A DNA stretch of 64,000 bases, from the NCBI GenBank assembly GCA_015478665.1, contig JADMII010000001.1, positions 247,537-311,536 of the forward strand, read 5' to 3'. Below the pieces are notes generated by a model. The model made no database searches. It had not been told where the DNA came from and saw only the letters and a list, made by a program, of their open reading frames with translations. Of the stretch, positions 8,344-16,894 are shown in pieces; position 1 is the first letter of the stretch; every line of letters starts with the position of its first letter. The stretch comes from Dehalococcoidia bacterium. GTDB taxonomy: Bacteria; Chloroflexota; Dehalococcoidia; DSTF01; JACRBR01. Position numbers and translations under genes: made by a program.

Positions 8344-10290
8344 TCAGGAGGTGTGGACTTCGCTCTCGGCGACCGGCTCGACGGCCCAGGCGAAGATGCC
8401 GACCAGCGTCAGCAGCGCGCCGACCGGCAGAAGCGCCGGGTGGTAGATGAACCCCGACGCCATGACGGGCAGGCCGAGCGCCGCGATGATCGGGAAGAAC
8501 GACGGCGACGGCAGGTGGATCTGGCGGTGCCCGACCGTGTCGTCGTCCTCCGGCGACGTATCGACCGCGCCGCCGGCCGGGATCGGCACCGGCCGGCCGT
8601 CCGGGTCCTGCACGTACTTGCGGTGCCAGAAGTCGTCGCGGGCATGCACGATCGGGATGACGGCGAAGTTGTACTTCGGCGGCGGCGACGAGGTCGCCCA
8701 CTCCAGCGTGCGGCCGTCCCAGGGGTCCGCGCCCGCCTCCTCGCCGCGCTTGAGGCTGACGATGATGTTGATGACGAAGACGAGCGCGCCCAGGGCGATG
8801 ATGAAGGCGCCGACGGTCGCGACCATGTTCCAGAGCCCCCAGCCGAGCCCCGCCGGGTAGGTGTTGATGCGGCGCGGCATGCCGAGGATGCCGAGTACCA
8901 TCATCGGCTGGAAGGTGACGTTGAAGCCGATCAGCGTCAGCCAGAAGTGCACCTTTCCCCAGCCATCGTGCAGCATGCGCCCGGTGATCTTCGGGAACCA
9001 GTAGTAGGTCGCGGCGAAGAAGGCGAAGGCCGAGCCGCCGAAGAGCACCTGGTGAAAGTGCGCGACGACGTAGTACGTGTCGTTCTGCTGGTAGTCCGAC
9101 GGCACGGCCGAGTGCGTGACACCCGTCAGGCCGCCGATCGTGAACATCGCGATGAAGCCGATGGCGAAGTAGAGCGCCGTCTTCATCTGCAGCTTGCCGC
9201 CCCACAGCGTCGCCAGCCAGTTGAAGATCTTCACGCCCGTCGGCACGGCGATGATGATCGTCGAGACGCCGAAGGCCGAGTTCGCCGCCGAGCCCAGGCC
9301 GGTGGTAAACATGTGGTGCCCCCAGACGCCCCAGCTGATGAAGCCGATGGCGATGCCGGAGAAGATCACGAACGGATAGCCGAACAGCGGCTTGCGCGCG
9401 AACGTCGGCAACACGTCCGAGACGATGCCCATCGACGGCAGGATGAGGATGTACACCTCGGGGTGCCCGAAGAGCCAGAACATGTGCTGCCAGAGCAGCG
9501 GCTGGCCGCCGGCCGCCGGGTTGAAGAAGTTGGCCCCGTAGAGCCGGTCGAACGTCAGGAACCAGAGCGCCGCACCGAGGATCACGAGCGCGAAGATCGC
9601 CAGGAAGGCGGTGACGAGCACCATCCAGACGAAGGCCGGCATCCGGAACATGGTCATCCCCGGCGCGCGCATGTTGAGGATCGTGACGATCAGGTTGAAG
9701 GAGCCGGCGAGCGTGGAGATGCCGAGGATCTGCAGCCCCAGCGCCCAGAAGTCATCGCGCACGCCGGGCGTGTAGGCGCTCTCGGTCAGCGGCGCGTAGC
9801 CGTACCAGCCGGTGTCCGGCGCCCCGAGCTTCCCACTCAGGAAGCCGGTGCCCGTGGTGAAGAAGCTGGCGTAGAGGAAGAGCCCGCCGAACAGGAAGAC
9901 CCAGTAGCTGAACGCGTTCAGCCGCGGGAAGGCCATATCGCGGGCGCCAATCATCAGCGGCACGAGGTAGTTCGCGAAGACCGCCAGGCTGAGCGGCATG
10001 ATGACCAGGAAGATCATCGTCGTGCCGTGCATGGTGAAGAGCGTGTTGTACTGCTCGGGCGTGAGCAACGACTGATCCGGCCGGGCGAGCTGGATGCGGA
10101 AGATCAGCGCTTCGATACCACCAATGAGGAAGAAGACGAGCGCCGTGATGCCGTAGAGAATGCCGATGCGCTTGTGGTCGACGGTGCCGATCCAGCCCCA
10201 GATGCCACCCCGGCTGGCGCTCCGGCGCGCCTCCGCGACCGCCTCGGCGATGCTCACCACCCTGCTGCGCCTGCGAGCGGCGACGGCCAT
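8344..10290 (-). CDS. ctaD: Cytochrome c oxidase subunit I
   Basis: A 648-residue haem-copper oxidase catalytic subunit that reduces O2 and pumps protons in the membrane. Visible ligands are haem a His88 (TMHGTT), CuB His276 cross-linked to Tyr280 (HPEVY), CuB His325-His326 (GHHMFTTG) and the haem His411/His413 pair (HFHQVLFGG). Glu278 in HPEVY marks an A1-type D-channel. After the usual twelve helices there is a ~110-residue tail with a charged loop and two more hydrophobic segments (~595-640), longer than the usual 530-560 residues. GGGAGG lies just before the ATG. Subunits II and III are not adjacent, so the gene is isolated from its usual operon. Confidence 0.95.
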   Translation of the reverse strand: MAVAARRRSRVVSIAEAVAEARRSASRGGIWGWIGTVDHKRIGILYGITALVFFLIGGIEALIFRIQLARPDQSLLTPEQYNTLFTMHGTTMIFLVIMPLSLAVFANYLVPLMIGARDMAFPRLNAFSYWVFLFGGLFLYASFFTTGTGFLSGKLGAPDTGWYGYAPLTESAYTPGVRDDFWALGLQILGISTLAGSFNLIVTILNMRAPGMTMFRMPAFVWMVLVTAFLAIFALVILGAALWFLTFDRLYGANFFNPAAGGQPLLWQHMFWLFGHPEVYILILPSMGIVSDVLPTFARKPLFGYPFVIFSGIAIGFISWGVWGHHMFTTGLGSAANSAFGVSTIIIAVPTGVKIFNWLATLWGGKLQMKTALYFAIGFIAMFTIGGLTGVTHSAVPSDYQQNDTYYVVAHFHQVLFGGSAFAFFAATYYWFPKITGRMLHDGWGKVHFWLTLIGFNVTFQPMMVLGILGMPRRINTYPAGLGWGLWNMVATVGAFIIALGALVFVINIIVSLKRGEEAGADPWDGRTLEWATSSPPPKYNFAVIPIVHARDDFWHRKYVQDPDGRPVPIPAGGAVDTSPEDDDTVGHRQIHLPSPSFFPIIAALGLPVMASGFIYHPALLPVGALLTLVGIFAWAVEPVAESEVHTS

Positions 10291-10607
10291 CGCACCTCCC
10301 CGGCGCGTGCGCCGGACACGGCAGCAGCCCGACGACGCTTCGGGCGCGCTGCTTCGGCGCCGATCGTAGGCGGCGGAGCGATACAGCGCCATTAGCGACC
10401 GGCGACGCATGGTGAAGCGCGCATATCAAGCGCATCCTTCGTGCGACCTGGCGTCACGAGCTAGCCCGCATGCACCTAGAGCCTTCCGCAACGTACTGCC
10501 CGACCGCGCGACCACCACGTTACGCTCTGCGACCTACGCTATGCGCAGCCCGCGTCTGCGGCGTCAGGGTTCGATGCGGTTCGAAAGGGATCGTCGAGGT
10601 GGCAAGC
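10291..10607 (+). other. Intergenic region between ctaD and the HtrA protease
   Basis: About 317 bp between divergent genes. It holds the ctaD ribosome site (minus strand) and two copies of TACGCT (near 10520-10550) that resemble the -10 hexamer used by the LCP gene at 14165, but no convincing -35. I see no further gene. Confidence 0.4.
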
Positions 10608-11717
10608 ATGCGCGCTTCCGGAATCCTCACCCTGCTCGCGGCGCTGGCGCTGGTCCTTGCCGGCTGCGCGTCCCCGTCAGGAACGGCATCGCAAGCCGGC
10701 GGCGCCGCGACCGCGAGCCCGCCCGCATCAGGCACGCCGGGCGCGTCGGCGAGCACCGCCGAGCAGTCGGCGACGGAACAACTCGTGCAGAAACTGCGCC
10801 CATCCGTCGTCCGCGTGCAGACGCAGAGCGCGAACATCGGGGCCTTCGGGCAGACGCAGCAGCAGGTGGGCGTCGGCACTGGCGTCGTCATCGATACGCA
10901 GGGCCGCATCGTCACCAACAACCACGTCGTCGTGGCGAATGAACAGTCGAACCAGCCGTCGAACAACATCACGGTGACGCTGTTCAACGGCAAGGCGGTC
11001 AAGGCGACGATCGTCGGCCGCGACGCTGCGACGGACCTGGCAGTGCTCAAGATCGATCCGTCCGGCCAGGGCCTGCAAGCAGCGCAGTTCGCCGACCCCT
11101 CGACGCTCCAGGTCGGCGAGACCGTCGTCGCCATCGGCTACGCGCTCGATCTGCCGGGCAACCCGTCGGTCACGCGCGGGGTGCTGAGCGCGCTCAAACG
11201 CTCCATCCAGGAGCCGCAGTTCACGATCAGCCCGGCGCTGCAGACGGACGCGAGCATCAACCCGGGGAACTCCGGCGGCCCGCTCGTCAACCTCGATGGG
11301 CAAGTCGTCGGCATCAACACGGCGGCGATCACCAGCGGCCAGAACATCGGCTTCGCGATCTCGGTCCAGCTGGTGCAGCCGATCGTCCGCCAGCTGATCC
11401 AGAACGGCGACATCACGCGCGGCTTCATCGGCATCGGCACGATCGACATCACGTCGGCGTTGGCATCGTCGTTCAACCTGCCGGTGAACCAGGGCGTGGG
11501 CGTCGTCAACGTCGCCAGCGGGTCGCCGGGGGATCAGGCGGGTCTGCAGGCGCAGGACATCATCGTCGCGCTGGCGGGACAGCAGGTGCAGAACAGCGGC
11601 GACCTGCTGAACATCCTGCAGAAGAACGGACCGGGCACGACGGTGAGCGTCGACTTCTATCGCGGCTCGAACAAGATGAGCACGAAGATGACGCTCGGCA
11701 CGAATCCGAACGAATGA
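10608..11717 (+). CDS. Lipoprotein HtrA/DegP-type serine protease with PDZ domain
   Basis: A 369-residue S1C protease. It starts with a lipoprotein signal (MRASGILTLLAALALVLAGC; lipobox LAGC), so it should be anchored on the outer face of the membrane. A short Ala/Ser/Thr/Gly linker leads to the trypsin-like domain with catalytic His in NNHVVV, Asp in TDLAVLKID and Ser in NPGNSGGPL. One PDZ domain follows (GVGVVNVASGSPGDQAGLQ onward). Such proteases degrade or refold damaged extracytoplasmic proteins. A GAGGTGG ribosome site ahead of the 10608 ATG and the signal peptide fix the start. One PDZ domain makes it DegS/Mycobacterium HtrA-like rather than DegP. Confidence 0.93.
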   Translation: MRASGILTLLAALALVLAGCASPSGTASQAGGAATASPPASGTPGASASTAEQSATEQLVQKLRPSVVRVQTQSANIGAFGQTQQQVGVGTGVVIDTQGRIVTNNHVVVANEQSNQPSNNITVTLFNGKAVKATIVGRDAATDLAVLKIDPSGQGLQAAQFADPSTLQVGETVVAIGYALDLPGNPSVTRGVLSALKRSIQEPQFTISPALQTDASINPGNSGGPLVNLDGQVVGINTAAITSGQNIGFAISVQLVQPIVRQLIQNGDITRGFIGIGTIDITSALASSFNLPVNQGVGVVNVASGSPGDQAGLQAQDIIVALAGQQVQNSGDLLNILQKNGPGTTVSVDFYRGSNKMSTKMTLGTNPNE

Positions 11718-11846
11718 TGGCAGCCGACGTCAGCGATCGTCACCGAGACCCGGAACGCCGATTTGGCTGAGTCGCATCCGTGACCGCACGTCGGGAGACC
11801 CGCGGCGCATCTGCGTCCTGCGCGCTCCGACGACATTCGACGGCCA

Positions 11847-11876
11847 AACGAAAACCCCGGGGAGATTCCCCGGGGC
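11847..11876 (-). terminator. Rho-independent terminator for the small membrane protein gene
   Basis: A 9-bp perfect stem (arms 11855-11863 and 11867-11875, CCCCGGGGA/TCCCCGGGG) with a 3-nt loop. Read on the minus strand it is followed by TTTTCGTTT. It lies 26 nt past the stop of the 53-residue gene and may also block read-through from the convergent protease gene. Confidence 0.8.
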
Positions 11877-11901
11877 TCGTTCGTTCGACGGCTGATCCAG
11901 C

Positions 11902-12063
11902 TCAATACCAGCGGCCGCTGCGCGATCCTGAGATGAGGTTGAGTGCCAGCACCACCAGTGCGGCGATCAGCAGAATCCAGATGAACGCTCCCCAGTTCAC
12001 CGCAAATCCCACCAACCACAGTACGAGCAGCACCACGAAAATCAACCACAGTAGTGACGCCAT
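11902..12063 (-). CDS. Small membrane protein, lmo0937-like
   Basis: A 53-residue peptide, MASLLWLIFVVLLVLWLVGF and onward, with two closely spaced hydrophobic helices (about residues 4-21 and 25-45) and a short polar tail GSRSGRWY. This matches the lmo0937 family of tiny membrane proteins of unknown function, often induced by stress. A strong GAGGAGGGG ribosome site precedes the ATG and a clear terminator follows, so it is a real gene despite its length. It is monocistronic and convergent with the HtrA gene. Confidence 0.8.
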   Translation of the reverse strand: MASLLWLIFVVLLVLWLVGFAVNWGAFIWILLIAALVVLALNLISGSRSGRWY

Positions 12064-12350
12064 TGATCCCCTCCTCGCTCTGCTACGTGGCTCACGGATG
12101 GCGCAATCATCGCCGAAGCAGCGCATCAGCCACGGAACGTCGCCAGAACGCCGGGTTTCGTGCGTGTTACAATCCCAATATACGAAGCCGGGGGACGAGA
12201 AGACGGCGCGCGGGCGCCGCGAACGGTCAGTCACAATCCATAGCGACGCCGACGACACACCCCTTCTATGAAGGGATCGAAGGCAAATCCCGATCGCTAC
12301 GACCGGATGGTATACGGGTCCCGCAGATCTCTTGCCGGTTCCCGGCAGGA

Positions 12351-13235
12351 TCAGATCTCGAAGCGGTCGAGGTCGGAAGCGATGCTCATCTTGCCGTGGA
12401 AGATGTCGCTCATGCCGGCGACGAACTCCTGCATCTCCTCGGCGTCGGTGGCGACGGGCGGGATGAAGTGCGTGAGGATGAGGTGCCCGACGCCGGCCTG
12501 CGCCGCCACCTCCGCAACATCCTTCGGCGGGATGTGGTACTCCTTCGCGTCGGTCAGCAGTCCGGCGGCGAGGTCGTTGTGCGTCGCCCGGAGGAGGCTG
12601 ATGCGGCGGTCCATCAGCTCGTAATTGAACACCTCCGACACCAACACATCCGCGCCCGCGGCCGCCCGCTCGAGCGACGGGCAGCGCACCGTATCGCCGG
12701 TGAACACGACGGTGCGGCCGGCGCGCTGCACCGTGTATCCGAACGCCGGCACGACGGGGCGATGGTCGACGAGGAATGCGCTGACCTCGATGTCGCCGAT
12801 CGTGGCGATGACCCGCGCCTCGTCGCTCGCCTCGACCTCGTGCACCTCGCAGGCGACGCCGCCGGACCAGAGCTTCTCGCCGTGGTGCGCCAGGCGGTAG
12901 CGCACGTCCGCCTTCAGCGCCTGCTGAAAGCCTTCGACGGTCGCGCCCGTCCCCGCCGGGCCGTACACCGGCAGCGGCGACATCCGGCCTCCCGTCCACG
13001 CCGTCATCAGCAGGTCGGCGAAGTCGGTGATGTGGTCGGAGTGCAGGTGTGTGAAGAAGACGGCATCGAGCGTCGCCGAAGCGATGCGCGCATCCTGCAT
13101 GCGCCGGGCGACGCCCCAGCCGCAGTCGATCAGGATCGACGAGGCGCCGCCAGCGATCACCTGGCCGCCGCCGCAGCGTTGTGGAGACGGCAGCGGGCTG
13201 CCGGTGCCGAGCATCGTCAGGTCGAGTACGCTCAT
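12351..13235 (-). CDS. Metallo-beta-lactamase-fold hydrolase, RNase Z/arylsulfatase-like
   Basis: A 294-residue protein with the metal-binding HLHSDH motif at residues 63-68, a preceding SSILIDCGWG strand, a GDTVRCPSLE segment and a later LTHFIPP histidine. The layout is that of the RNase Z/AtsA/ElaC-like branch. It hydrolyses an ester or phosphodiester, but the sequence does not say which; a long exosite arm typical of true tRNase Z was not seen. A GGAG lies 9 nt before the ATG. It is downstream of two small paralogues on the same strand. A TGCCGG/CCGGCA hairpin (12333-12347) directly follows the stop but lacks a T tract. Confidence 0.8.
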   Translation of the reverse strand: MSVLDLTMLGTGSPLPSPQRCGGGQVIAGGASSILIDCGWGVARRMQDARIASATLDAVFFTHLHSDHITDFADLLMTAWTGGRMSPLPVYGPAGTGATVEGFQQALKADVRYRLAHHGEKLWSGGVACEVHEVEASDEARVIATIGDIEVSAFLVDHRPVVPAFGYTVQRAGRTVVFTGDTVRCPSLERAAAGADVLVSEVFNYELMDRRISLLRATHNDLAAGLLTDAKEYHIPPKDVAEVAAQAGVGHLILTHFIPPVATDAEEMQEFVAGMSDIFHGKMSIASDLDRFEI

Positions 13236-13311
13236 CGGTTGGTGCTCCGGTCTTCCGCGCGCTCGAGCAGTGACGCAGCGCGGCGGCGCAGAGCGTCGTG
13301 CGGCCGACGAC

Positions 13312-13605
13312 TCAGGCCGGCTTCTCGATCTTGACGATGCGCCACGCGCCTTCGACCTGGCGCACCGTCTCGCGCATCGTCGCCGACTTGTCGCCCTCGC
13401 CGGTGTAGGTCACGTCGAAGACGTGGTCGTCGCCGCTGCTGCTGACCGCCGCGATGTCGTAGCCGGTCGCCGGGTTCGGCAGGCCGGCCGCCATCGGCAT
13501 CAGCTGCTGCATCGCGTCCGGCGTCAGGTCGCCGAGGATCTCGGCCACGCGCCCGCTCGACGCCTTCTCGGCATGGCCGCGCATGAATGTTTCCGCTTCG
13601 TGCAT
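13312..13605 (-). CDS. Small conserved protein, paralogue of the gene at 13647
   Basis: About 97 residues, not assigned to a named family. It aligns by eye over most of its length with its upstream neighbour: DLTPDAMQQLM versus DLTPEAMAQLM, then GDDHVFDVTYTGEGDKSATMRETV versus a matching GDDHIF segment, then GAWRIVKIE versus GQWKIAGLA. Shape and ending suggest a small alpha+beta (SnoaL/NTF2-like) fold, but that is inference. It follows its paralogue by 41 nt on the same strand. The start is uncertain because GGAGG sits 13 nt ahead of this ATG; an ATG at 13632 is in frame. Confidence 0.6.
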   Translation of the reverse strand: MHEAETFMRGHAEKASSGRVAEILGDLTPDAMQQLMPMAAGLPNPATGYDIAAVSSSGDDHVFDVTYTGEGDKSATMRETVRQVEGAWRIVKIEKPA

Positions 13606-13646
13606 CGTCGCCTTCACTCCTCCCTCGCGCATCGGTCGACGCAAGG

Positions 13647-13946
13647 CTACTGGTCCATCGCCAAGCCGGCGATCTTCCACTGGCCGCCGACGTCGCGCCA
13701 CGTCGCCAGCGCCGTGAAGTCCTGGTCGCCCTGGAACTTGATCTTGAAGATGTGGTCGTCGCCCTGCTGCTCATGGCTCTGGATGTCGAACGATGTCAGC
13801 GCCGGCATGGCGCCCATGTTGCCGCCACCCTGCATCAGCTGCGCCATCGCCTCCGGCGTCAGGTCGTTCATCACCCGCATCAGGTCGCCGATGAGCAGCG
13901 CCTGGCAGTTCTGCTTCACGGCCTCTTCGACGGTTATCTCCGGCAT
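13647..13946 (-). CDS. Small conserved protein, tandem paralogue
   Basis: A 99-residue protein (MPEITVEEAVKQNCQALLIG...) of unknown function. A helical first half ends in DLTPEAMAQLMQGGG; a beta-rich second half carries GDDHIFKIKFQGDQDF and WRDVGGQWKIAGLAMD. It is paralogous to the next gene downstream. An AAGGAG site 8 nt before the ATG supports the start. The pair has its own strong promoter (TTGACA, 17 nt, TATGAT), with a leader of about 124 nt. A ligand-binding SnoaL/NTF2-type fold is possible but unproven. Confidence 0.65.
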   Translation of the reverse strand: MPEITVEEAVKQNCQALLIGDLMRVMNDLTPEAMAQLMQGGGNMGAMPALTSFDIQSHEQQGDDHIFKIKFQGDQDFTALATWRDVGGQWKIAGLAMDQ

Positions 13947-14076
13947 CGACGTGCTCCTTCTCGAAGTCCCTGGACGCTTGCCCGGTGGGCGCCACCTGGC
14001 GCGCGCCGCCGCGCATGACGCGGGGTGCGATCGTGCCGCTCCGGGTGCGTGCGCGCGATACCCGGAACTCGCCGCG

Positions 14077-14105
14077 ATCATAGGGTCAGGGTGGCGCTAT
14101 GTCAA
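14077..14105 (-). promoter_or_regulatory. Strong sigma-70-type promoter for the small paralogue pair
   Basis: On the minus strand TTGACA (14105-14100) is followed by a 17-nt spacer and TATGAT (14082-14077). Both hexamers are at or one base from consensus, the best match in the window. It faces away from the LCP gene promoter 36 bp to the right. Confidence 0.8.
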
Positions 14106-14140
14106 TGAATTACAGATTCGACAGGAAGCTGATCGGTCGC

Positions 14141-14170
14141 TTGACATGCACGATCCAGCGCGGTTACGCT
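14141..14170 (+). promoter_or_regulatory. Promoter of the LCP gene, apparently leaderless
   Basis: TTGACA at 14141-14146, an 18-nt spacer, and TACGCT at 14165-14170. The GTG start codon is at 14178, seven bases past the -10, where transcription would begin. There is no ribosome site, so the mRNA is predicted to be leaderless. Confidence 0.7.
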
Positions 14171-14177
14171 CGGCGCA

Positions 14178-15590
14178 GTGTCAACCGGCGAACGCACGTC
14201 CCCCGCAGCCCGCAGCAGGAGCCCGCGCCTCATCGTCGCCGCCGCGATCGTCCTCTTCCTGATGATCGCGACATACCTCGCGCTCGTCATCATCACCCAT
14301 GTCGACAGCATCTTCTTCCCGGGCAACGAGATCTCGATCCCCGGCGGATCGGCGATCAAGCCGTTCGTCCCCGGCATCGACCCGGTCGGCAACAGCGGGC
14401 CGCAGGCGCGCATCAACGTGCTCATGGTCGGCATCGACCGCAGGCCGACGGAGGGCAACACGCTGACGCGCACGGACACGATCGAAGTGGTGAGCATTGA
14501 CCCGAAGACGAAGTCCGCCACCATTCTCGGCGTGCCGCGGGACCTCTGGGTGGAGATTCCTCTCAAGAGTGGCGGCACCTACCAGGACCGCGTCAACACG
14601 GCGCTCGTCGCCGCCGAGACGCAGAACTACTCCGAAGGCCCGATCGGCCTGATGAAGGAAGTGATCCAGCGGAACCTGAACATCAAGATCGACCACTACG
14701 TGATGGTCGACTTCAGCGGCTTCAAGCAGATCATCGATGGCCTCGGCGGCATCGAGGTCGACGTCCCGGAGCGCGTCTACGACCCCTACTACTCGGAGTC
14801 GGAGAAGCCCGGCGACTATAATCCCCAGGACTTCAAGCCGGGGCTGCAGCACATGAACGGCAGCACCGCCCTCGCCTACTCGCGCATCCGCTACAGCAGC
14901 GACGATCTGGACCGCATCCAGCGGCAGCAGCGCGTGATCTTCGCGACGATCGCCAAGGCGAACTCGCTGGGCGTGCTGAAGAACGCCGTCGACCTCTGGA
15001 ACCAGTACAAGAACACCATCCAGACGGACATCAGTGACGGCCAGATCCCCGGCTATGCGCTGCTGGCGAAGCAGGTCGAGAACAACATCCGCGCCGTCTC
15101 CCTCGGCCCGGCGACCGTCCCCTGCAACAAAGGCGCGGCCGAGGTGCTGTGCAGCAGCCCGGAGGCGCTGGCGCGCATCGTCAACGCCGTCTTCGCCGAC
15201 AAGCCGAGCGCCGGCGCCTCCGCGTCGGCGACGCCGCCGGCGCCTGTGATGGTGCAGGTGCAGAACGGCACCAGCATCAACGAGCTGGCGAAGCGGGTGA
15301 CGGCCTTCATCGCCTCCAGGGGCTACCCGGTCGACGACCTCACGACGGCGAACGCGTTTGACGGCGCGTCGCACAGCCAGTCGGAGATCCTCGATATCAG
15401 CGGCAACAATCAGGCGAACGCCGAGATGATCGCGAACTGGCTCAAGATCCCGATCAGCCGCGTCCGCCCGGCGACCGCGACCGAACGCGCGAAGATCACC
15501 GGCGGCGCGGAAGTCGTCGTGCTGCTCGGCACCGATGGCAACTTCGGCGCGCTGACCCAGTCGGCCGCGAGCCCGAGCGCCGGCGGCTGA
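14178..15590 (+). CDS. LytR-CpsA-Psr (LCP) family glycopolymer ligase with LytR_C domain
   Basis: A 470-residue membrane-anchored LCP protein. One N-terminal helix (about residues 18-40) anchors it with the catalytic part outside. The LCP domain (~75-310) shows INVLMVGIDRRP, TRTDTIEVVSID, the GVPRDLWVEIP phosphate-binding Arg, and ALAYSRIRYSSDDLDRIQRQQ with the paired arginines that hold the pyrophosphate. A LytR_C domain follows (~365-450, VQNGTSINELAKRV onward). Such enzymes move lipid-linked glycopolymers onto peptidoglycan or proteins. The GTG start is placed by the promoter seven bases upstream. Its presence suits a Gram-positive-type or monoderm wall. Confidence 0.9.
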   Translation: MSTGERTSPAARSRSPRLIVAAAIVLFLMIATYLALVIITHVDSIFFPGNEISIPGGSAIKPFVPGIDPVGNSGPQARINVLMVGIDRRPTEGNTLTRTDTIEVVSIDPKTKSATILGVPRDLWVEIPLKSGGTYQDRVNTALVAAETQNYSEGPIGLMKEVIQRNLNIKIDHYVMVDFSGFKQIIDGLGGIEVDVPERVYDPYYSESEKPGDYNPQDFKPGLQHMNGSTALAYSRIRYSSDDLDRIQRQQRVIFATIAKANSLGVLKNAVDLWNQYKNTIQTDISDGQIPGYALLAKQVENNIRAVSLGPATVPCNKGAAEVLCSSPEALARIVNAVFADKPSAGASASATPPAPVMVQVQNGTSINELAKRVTAFIASRGYPVDDLTTANAFDGASHSQSEILDISGNNQANAEMIANWLKIPISRVRPATATERAKITGGAEVVVLLGTDGNFGALTQSAASPSAGG

Positions 15591-15594
15591 TCGA

Positions 15595-15611
15595 ACGCCG
15601 GAGCCCGGCGT
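15595..15611 (+). terminator. Possible terminator hairpin after the LCP gene
   Basis: A 7-bp stem ACGCCGG/CCGGCGT with an AGC loop, four bases after the LCP stop. No T tract follows, so termination is uncertain. Confidence 0.35.
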
Positions 15612-15718
15612 CCGGGACGATGCTCCGGGTAGCTGGCGCCGCACGCAACGTCTTCGCCTCACCACACGGCGCGCCGCCGCCAGCACGTCTGGGCGCCACG
15701 ATTTCGCCGCCTTCGACG

Positions 15719-16795
15719 CTACGCCGGCCGGCCGGCGAGGTACCGCTTCAGCGCGGAGAGCGGCGGCGTCAGCGACGGATGGACGTCGTTGAGCAGCCCC
15801 AGGTAGTAGCTCACATAGTCACCGAAGTAGAGCGCCCAGAGCATCTCCTGCAGGATGTGGCGCCCCGGCACCTGCACGACCTCCGCCGTCACGCCCGCGC
15901 GCCGCATCTCCTCGACCGTCGCATCGATCCGCAGCCGCAGCCGCGGGTGCAGCGACTCTTGCCGGAGGAAGACTGCGTGCAACAGCGGCACGACGCGCCG
16001 CGGCAGCCCGAAGCCCGTTTGCGCATTGTGGTTCATCTCCGGCAGCTCGTCGCAGAGCGCCCAGCTCTTGGCGTTCTCGTTCACCTGCGTCCGCCAGCGA
16101 TACGCCACCGGCACCAGCACCTCGGCGCCGATGAACACAGGCAGGCGGCCGCTCAACGTGCGCGCCAGCCGCTTCGCCGGGTTCGCCGGCTCATCGACGC
16201 TGCGCGTGATCTGACCGCCGAGCGCCCGCATCGCGGAGAGCGCCTCGCCCAGCGCACCGTCGAGCACCGGCAACAGGCCGGCCTTCGAGCAGATGCCGAG
16301 CAGCGCGCCAAAGCTCCAACCCAGCGCCGCCCGCGGCTCACCCGCCCACGCGAATGACAGCGCCGGCACGCCGCGCTCGGTCGCCGTCGCCCGCAGCCGG
16401 CCGCCAGTGGTCACGGCGATGCACCTGGCCCCGGCAGCCAGCGCTTGCTCGAAGCATGCCAGCGTCTCCTCCGTCTCGCCGCTGTTCGATGACGCGAGCA
16501 CGAGCGAGCGCGCGTCGACGTACGCCGGAAGCGTGTACCCACGCACGCTGACGACCGGCACATGCGCCTGCAGATGCAGGGCCAGCGCCCGCAGCAGCGC
16601 GCCGCCGATGCCCGAGCCGCCCATGCCCAGCACAACGATGCGGTCGACGTCGCCGTACTCGCCCGGCAGGTCGAGCGCCTGCCCCGCGCGCCACGCCTCT
16701 TCGAACTGCTCCGGCAGGCCGGAGATGCGGTCGATCAGCCCCTCCGGGTCGAGCCGGCCGTACGTCTCCGGCAGATCGAGGATGGAGTCAGCCAT
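15719..16795 (-). CDS. Bifunctional phosphoglucose/phosphomannose isomerase
   Basis: A 358-residue SIS-domain isomerase that interconverts glucose-6-P or mannose-6-P with fructose-6-P. The first sugar-isomerase domain carries VLGMGGSGIGG and the phosphate loop SSNSGETEET. The C-terminal PGI/PMI module carries ENAKSWALCDELPEMNHN, with the conserved catalytic Glu and His. It could feed mannose/fucose-type nucleotide sugars to the glycan operons nearby. It has no ribosome site; TTGACC-17-TACAAC ends five bases before the ATG, suggesting a leaderless transcript. It is divergent from the CoA transferase gene. Confidence 0.9.
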   Translation of the reverse strand: MADSILDLPETYGRLDPEGLIDRISGLPEQFEEAWRAGQALDLPGEYGDVDRIVVLGMGGSGIGGALLRALALHLQAHVPVVSVRGYTLPAYVDARSLVLASSNSGETEETLACFEQALAAGARCIAVTTGGRLRATATERGVPALSFAWAGEPRAALGWSFGALLGICSKAGLLPVLDGALGEALSAMRALGGQITRSVDEPANPAKRLARTLSGRLPVFIGAEVLVPVAYRWRTQVNENAKSWALCDELPEMNHNAQTGFGLPRRVVPLLHAVFLRQESLHPRLRLRIDATVEEMRRAGVTAEVVQVPGRHILQEMLWALYFGDYVSYYLGLLNDVHPSLTPPLSALKRYLAGRPA

Positions 16796-16800
16796 GGCTC

Positions 16801-16829
16801 GTTGTAGGCGATGACCCCGGCGCGGTCAA
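16801..16829 (-). promoter_or_regulatory. Promoter of the PGI/PMI gene, apparently leaderless
   Basis: On the minus strand TTGACC (16829-16824), a 17-nt spacer and TACAAC (16806-16801) end five bases before the ATG at 16795. No ribosome site is present. Confidence 0.65.
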
Positions 16830-16859
16830 TCGGCGTCCTGCATCGTCGCGCCGCCATTC

Positions 16860-16888
16860 TGGACACTGAGCGGCTGGCGCGCGAGAAT
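16860..16888 (+). promoter_or_regulatory. Promoter of the CoA transferase gene, apparently leaderless
   Basis: TGGACA (16860-16865), a 17-nt spacer and GAGAAT (16883-16888), six bases before the ATG at 16895. No ribosome site. The element is back-to-back with the PGI/PMI promoter inside the 99-bp gap. Confidence 0.55.
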
Positions 16889-16894
16889 CGGCGT

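Noticed and set aside
7195-10395. A 1066-codon open frame on the plus strand
   Set aside because: It runs antisense to glgB and ctaD, both strongly supported, and its product is Arg/Asp/Glu-rich with no domain. It results from GC-rich codon bias.
12165-12185. TTACAAT on the plus strand as a promoter
   Set aside because: No plus-strand gene follows before the convergent hydrolase gene.
12333-12347. Hairpin after the metallo-beta-lactamase-fold gene as terminator
   Set aside because: Six-bp stem without any T tract; kept only as a note in that gene.
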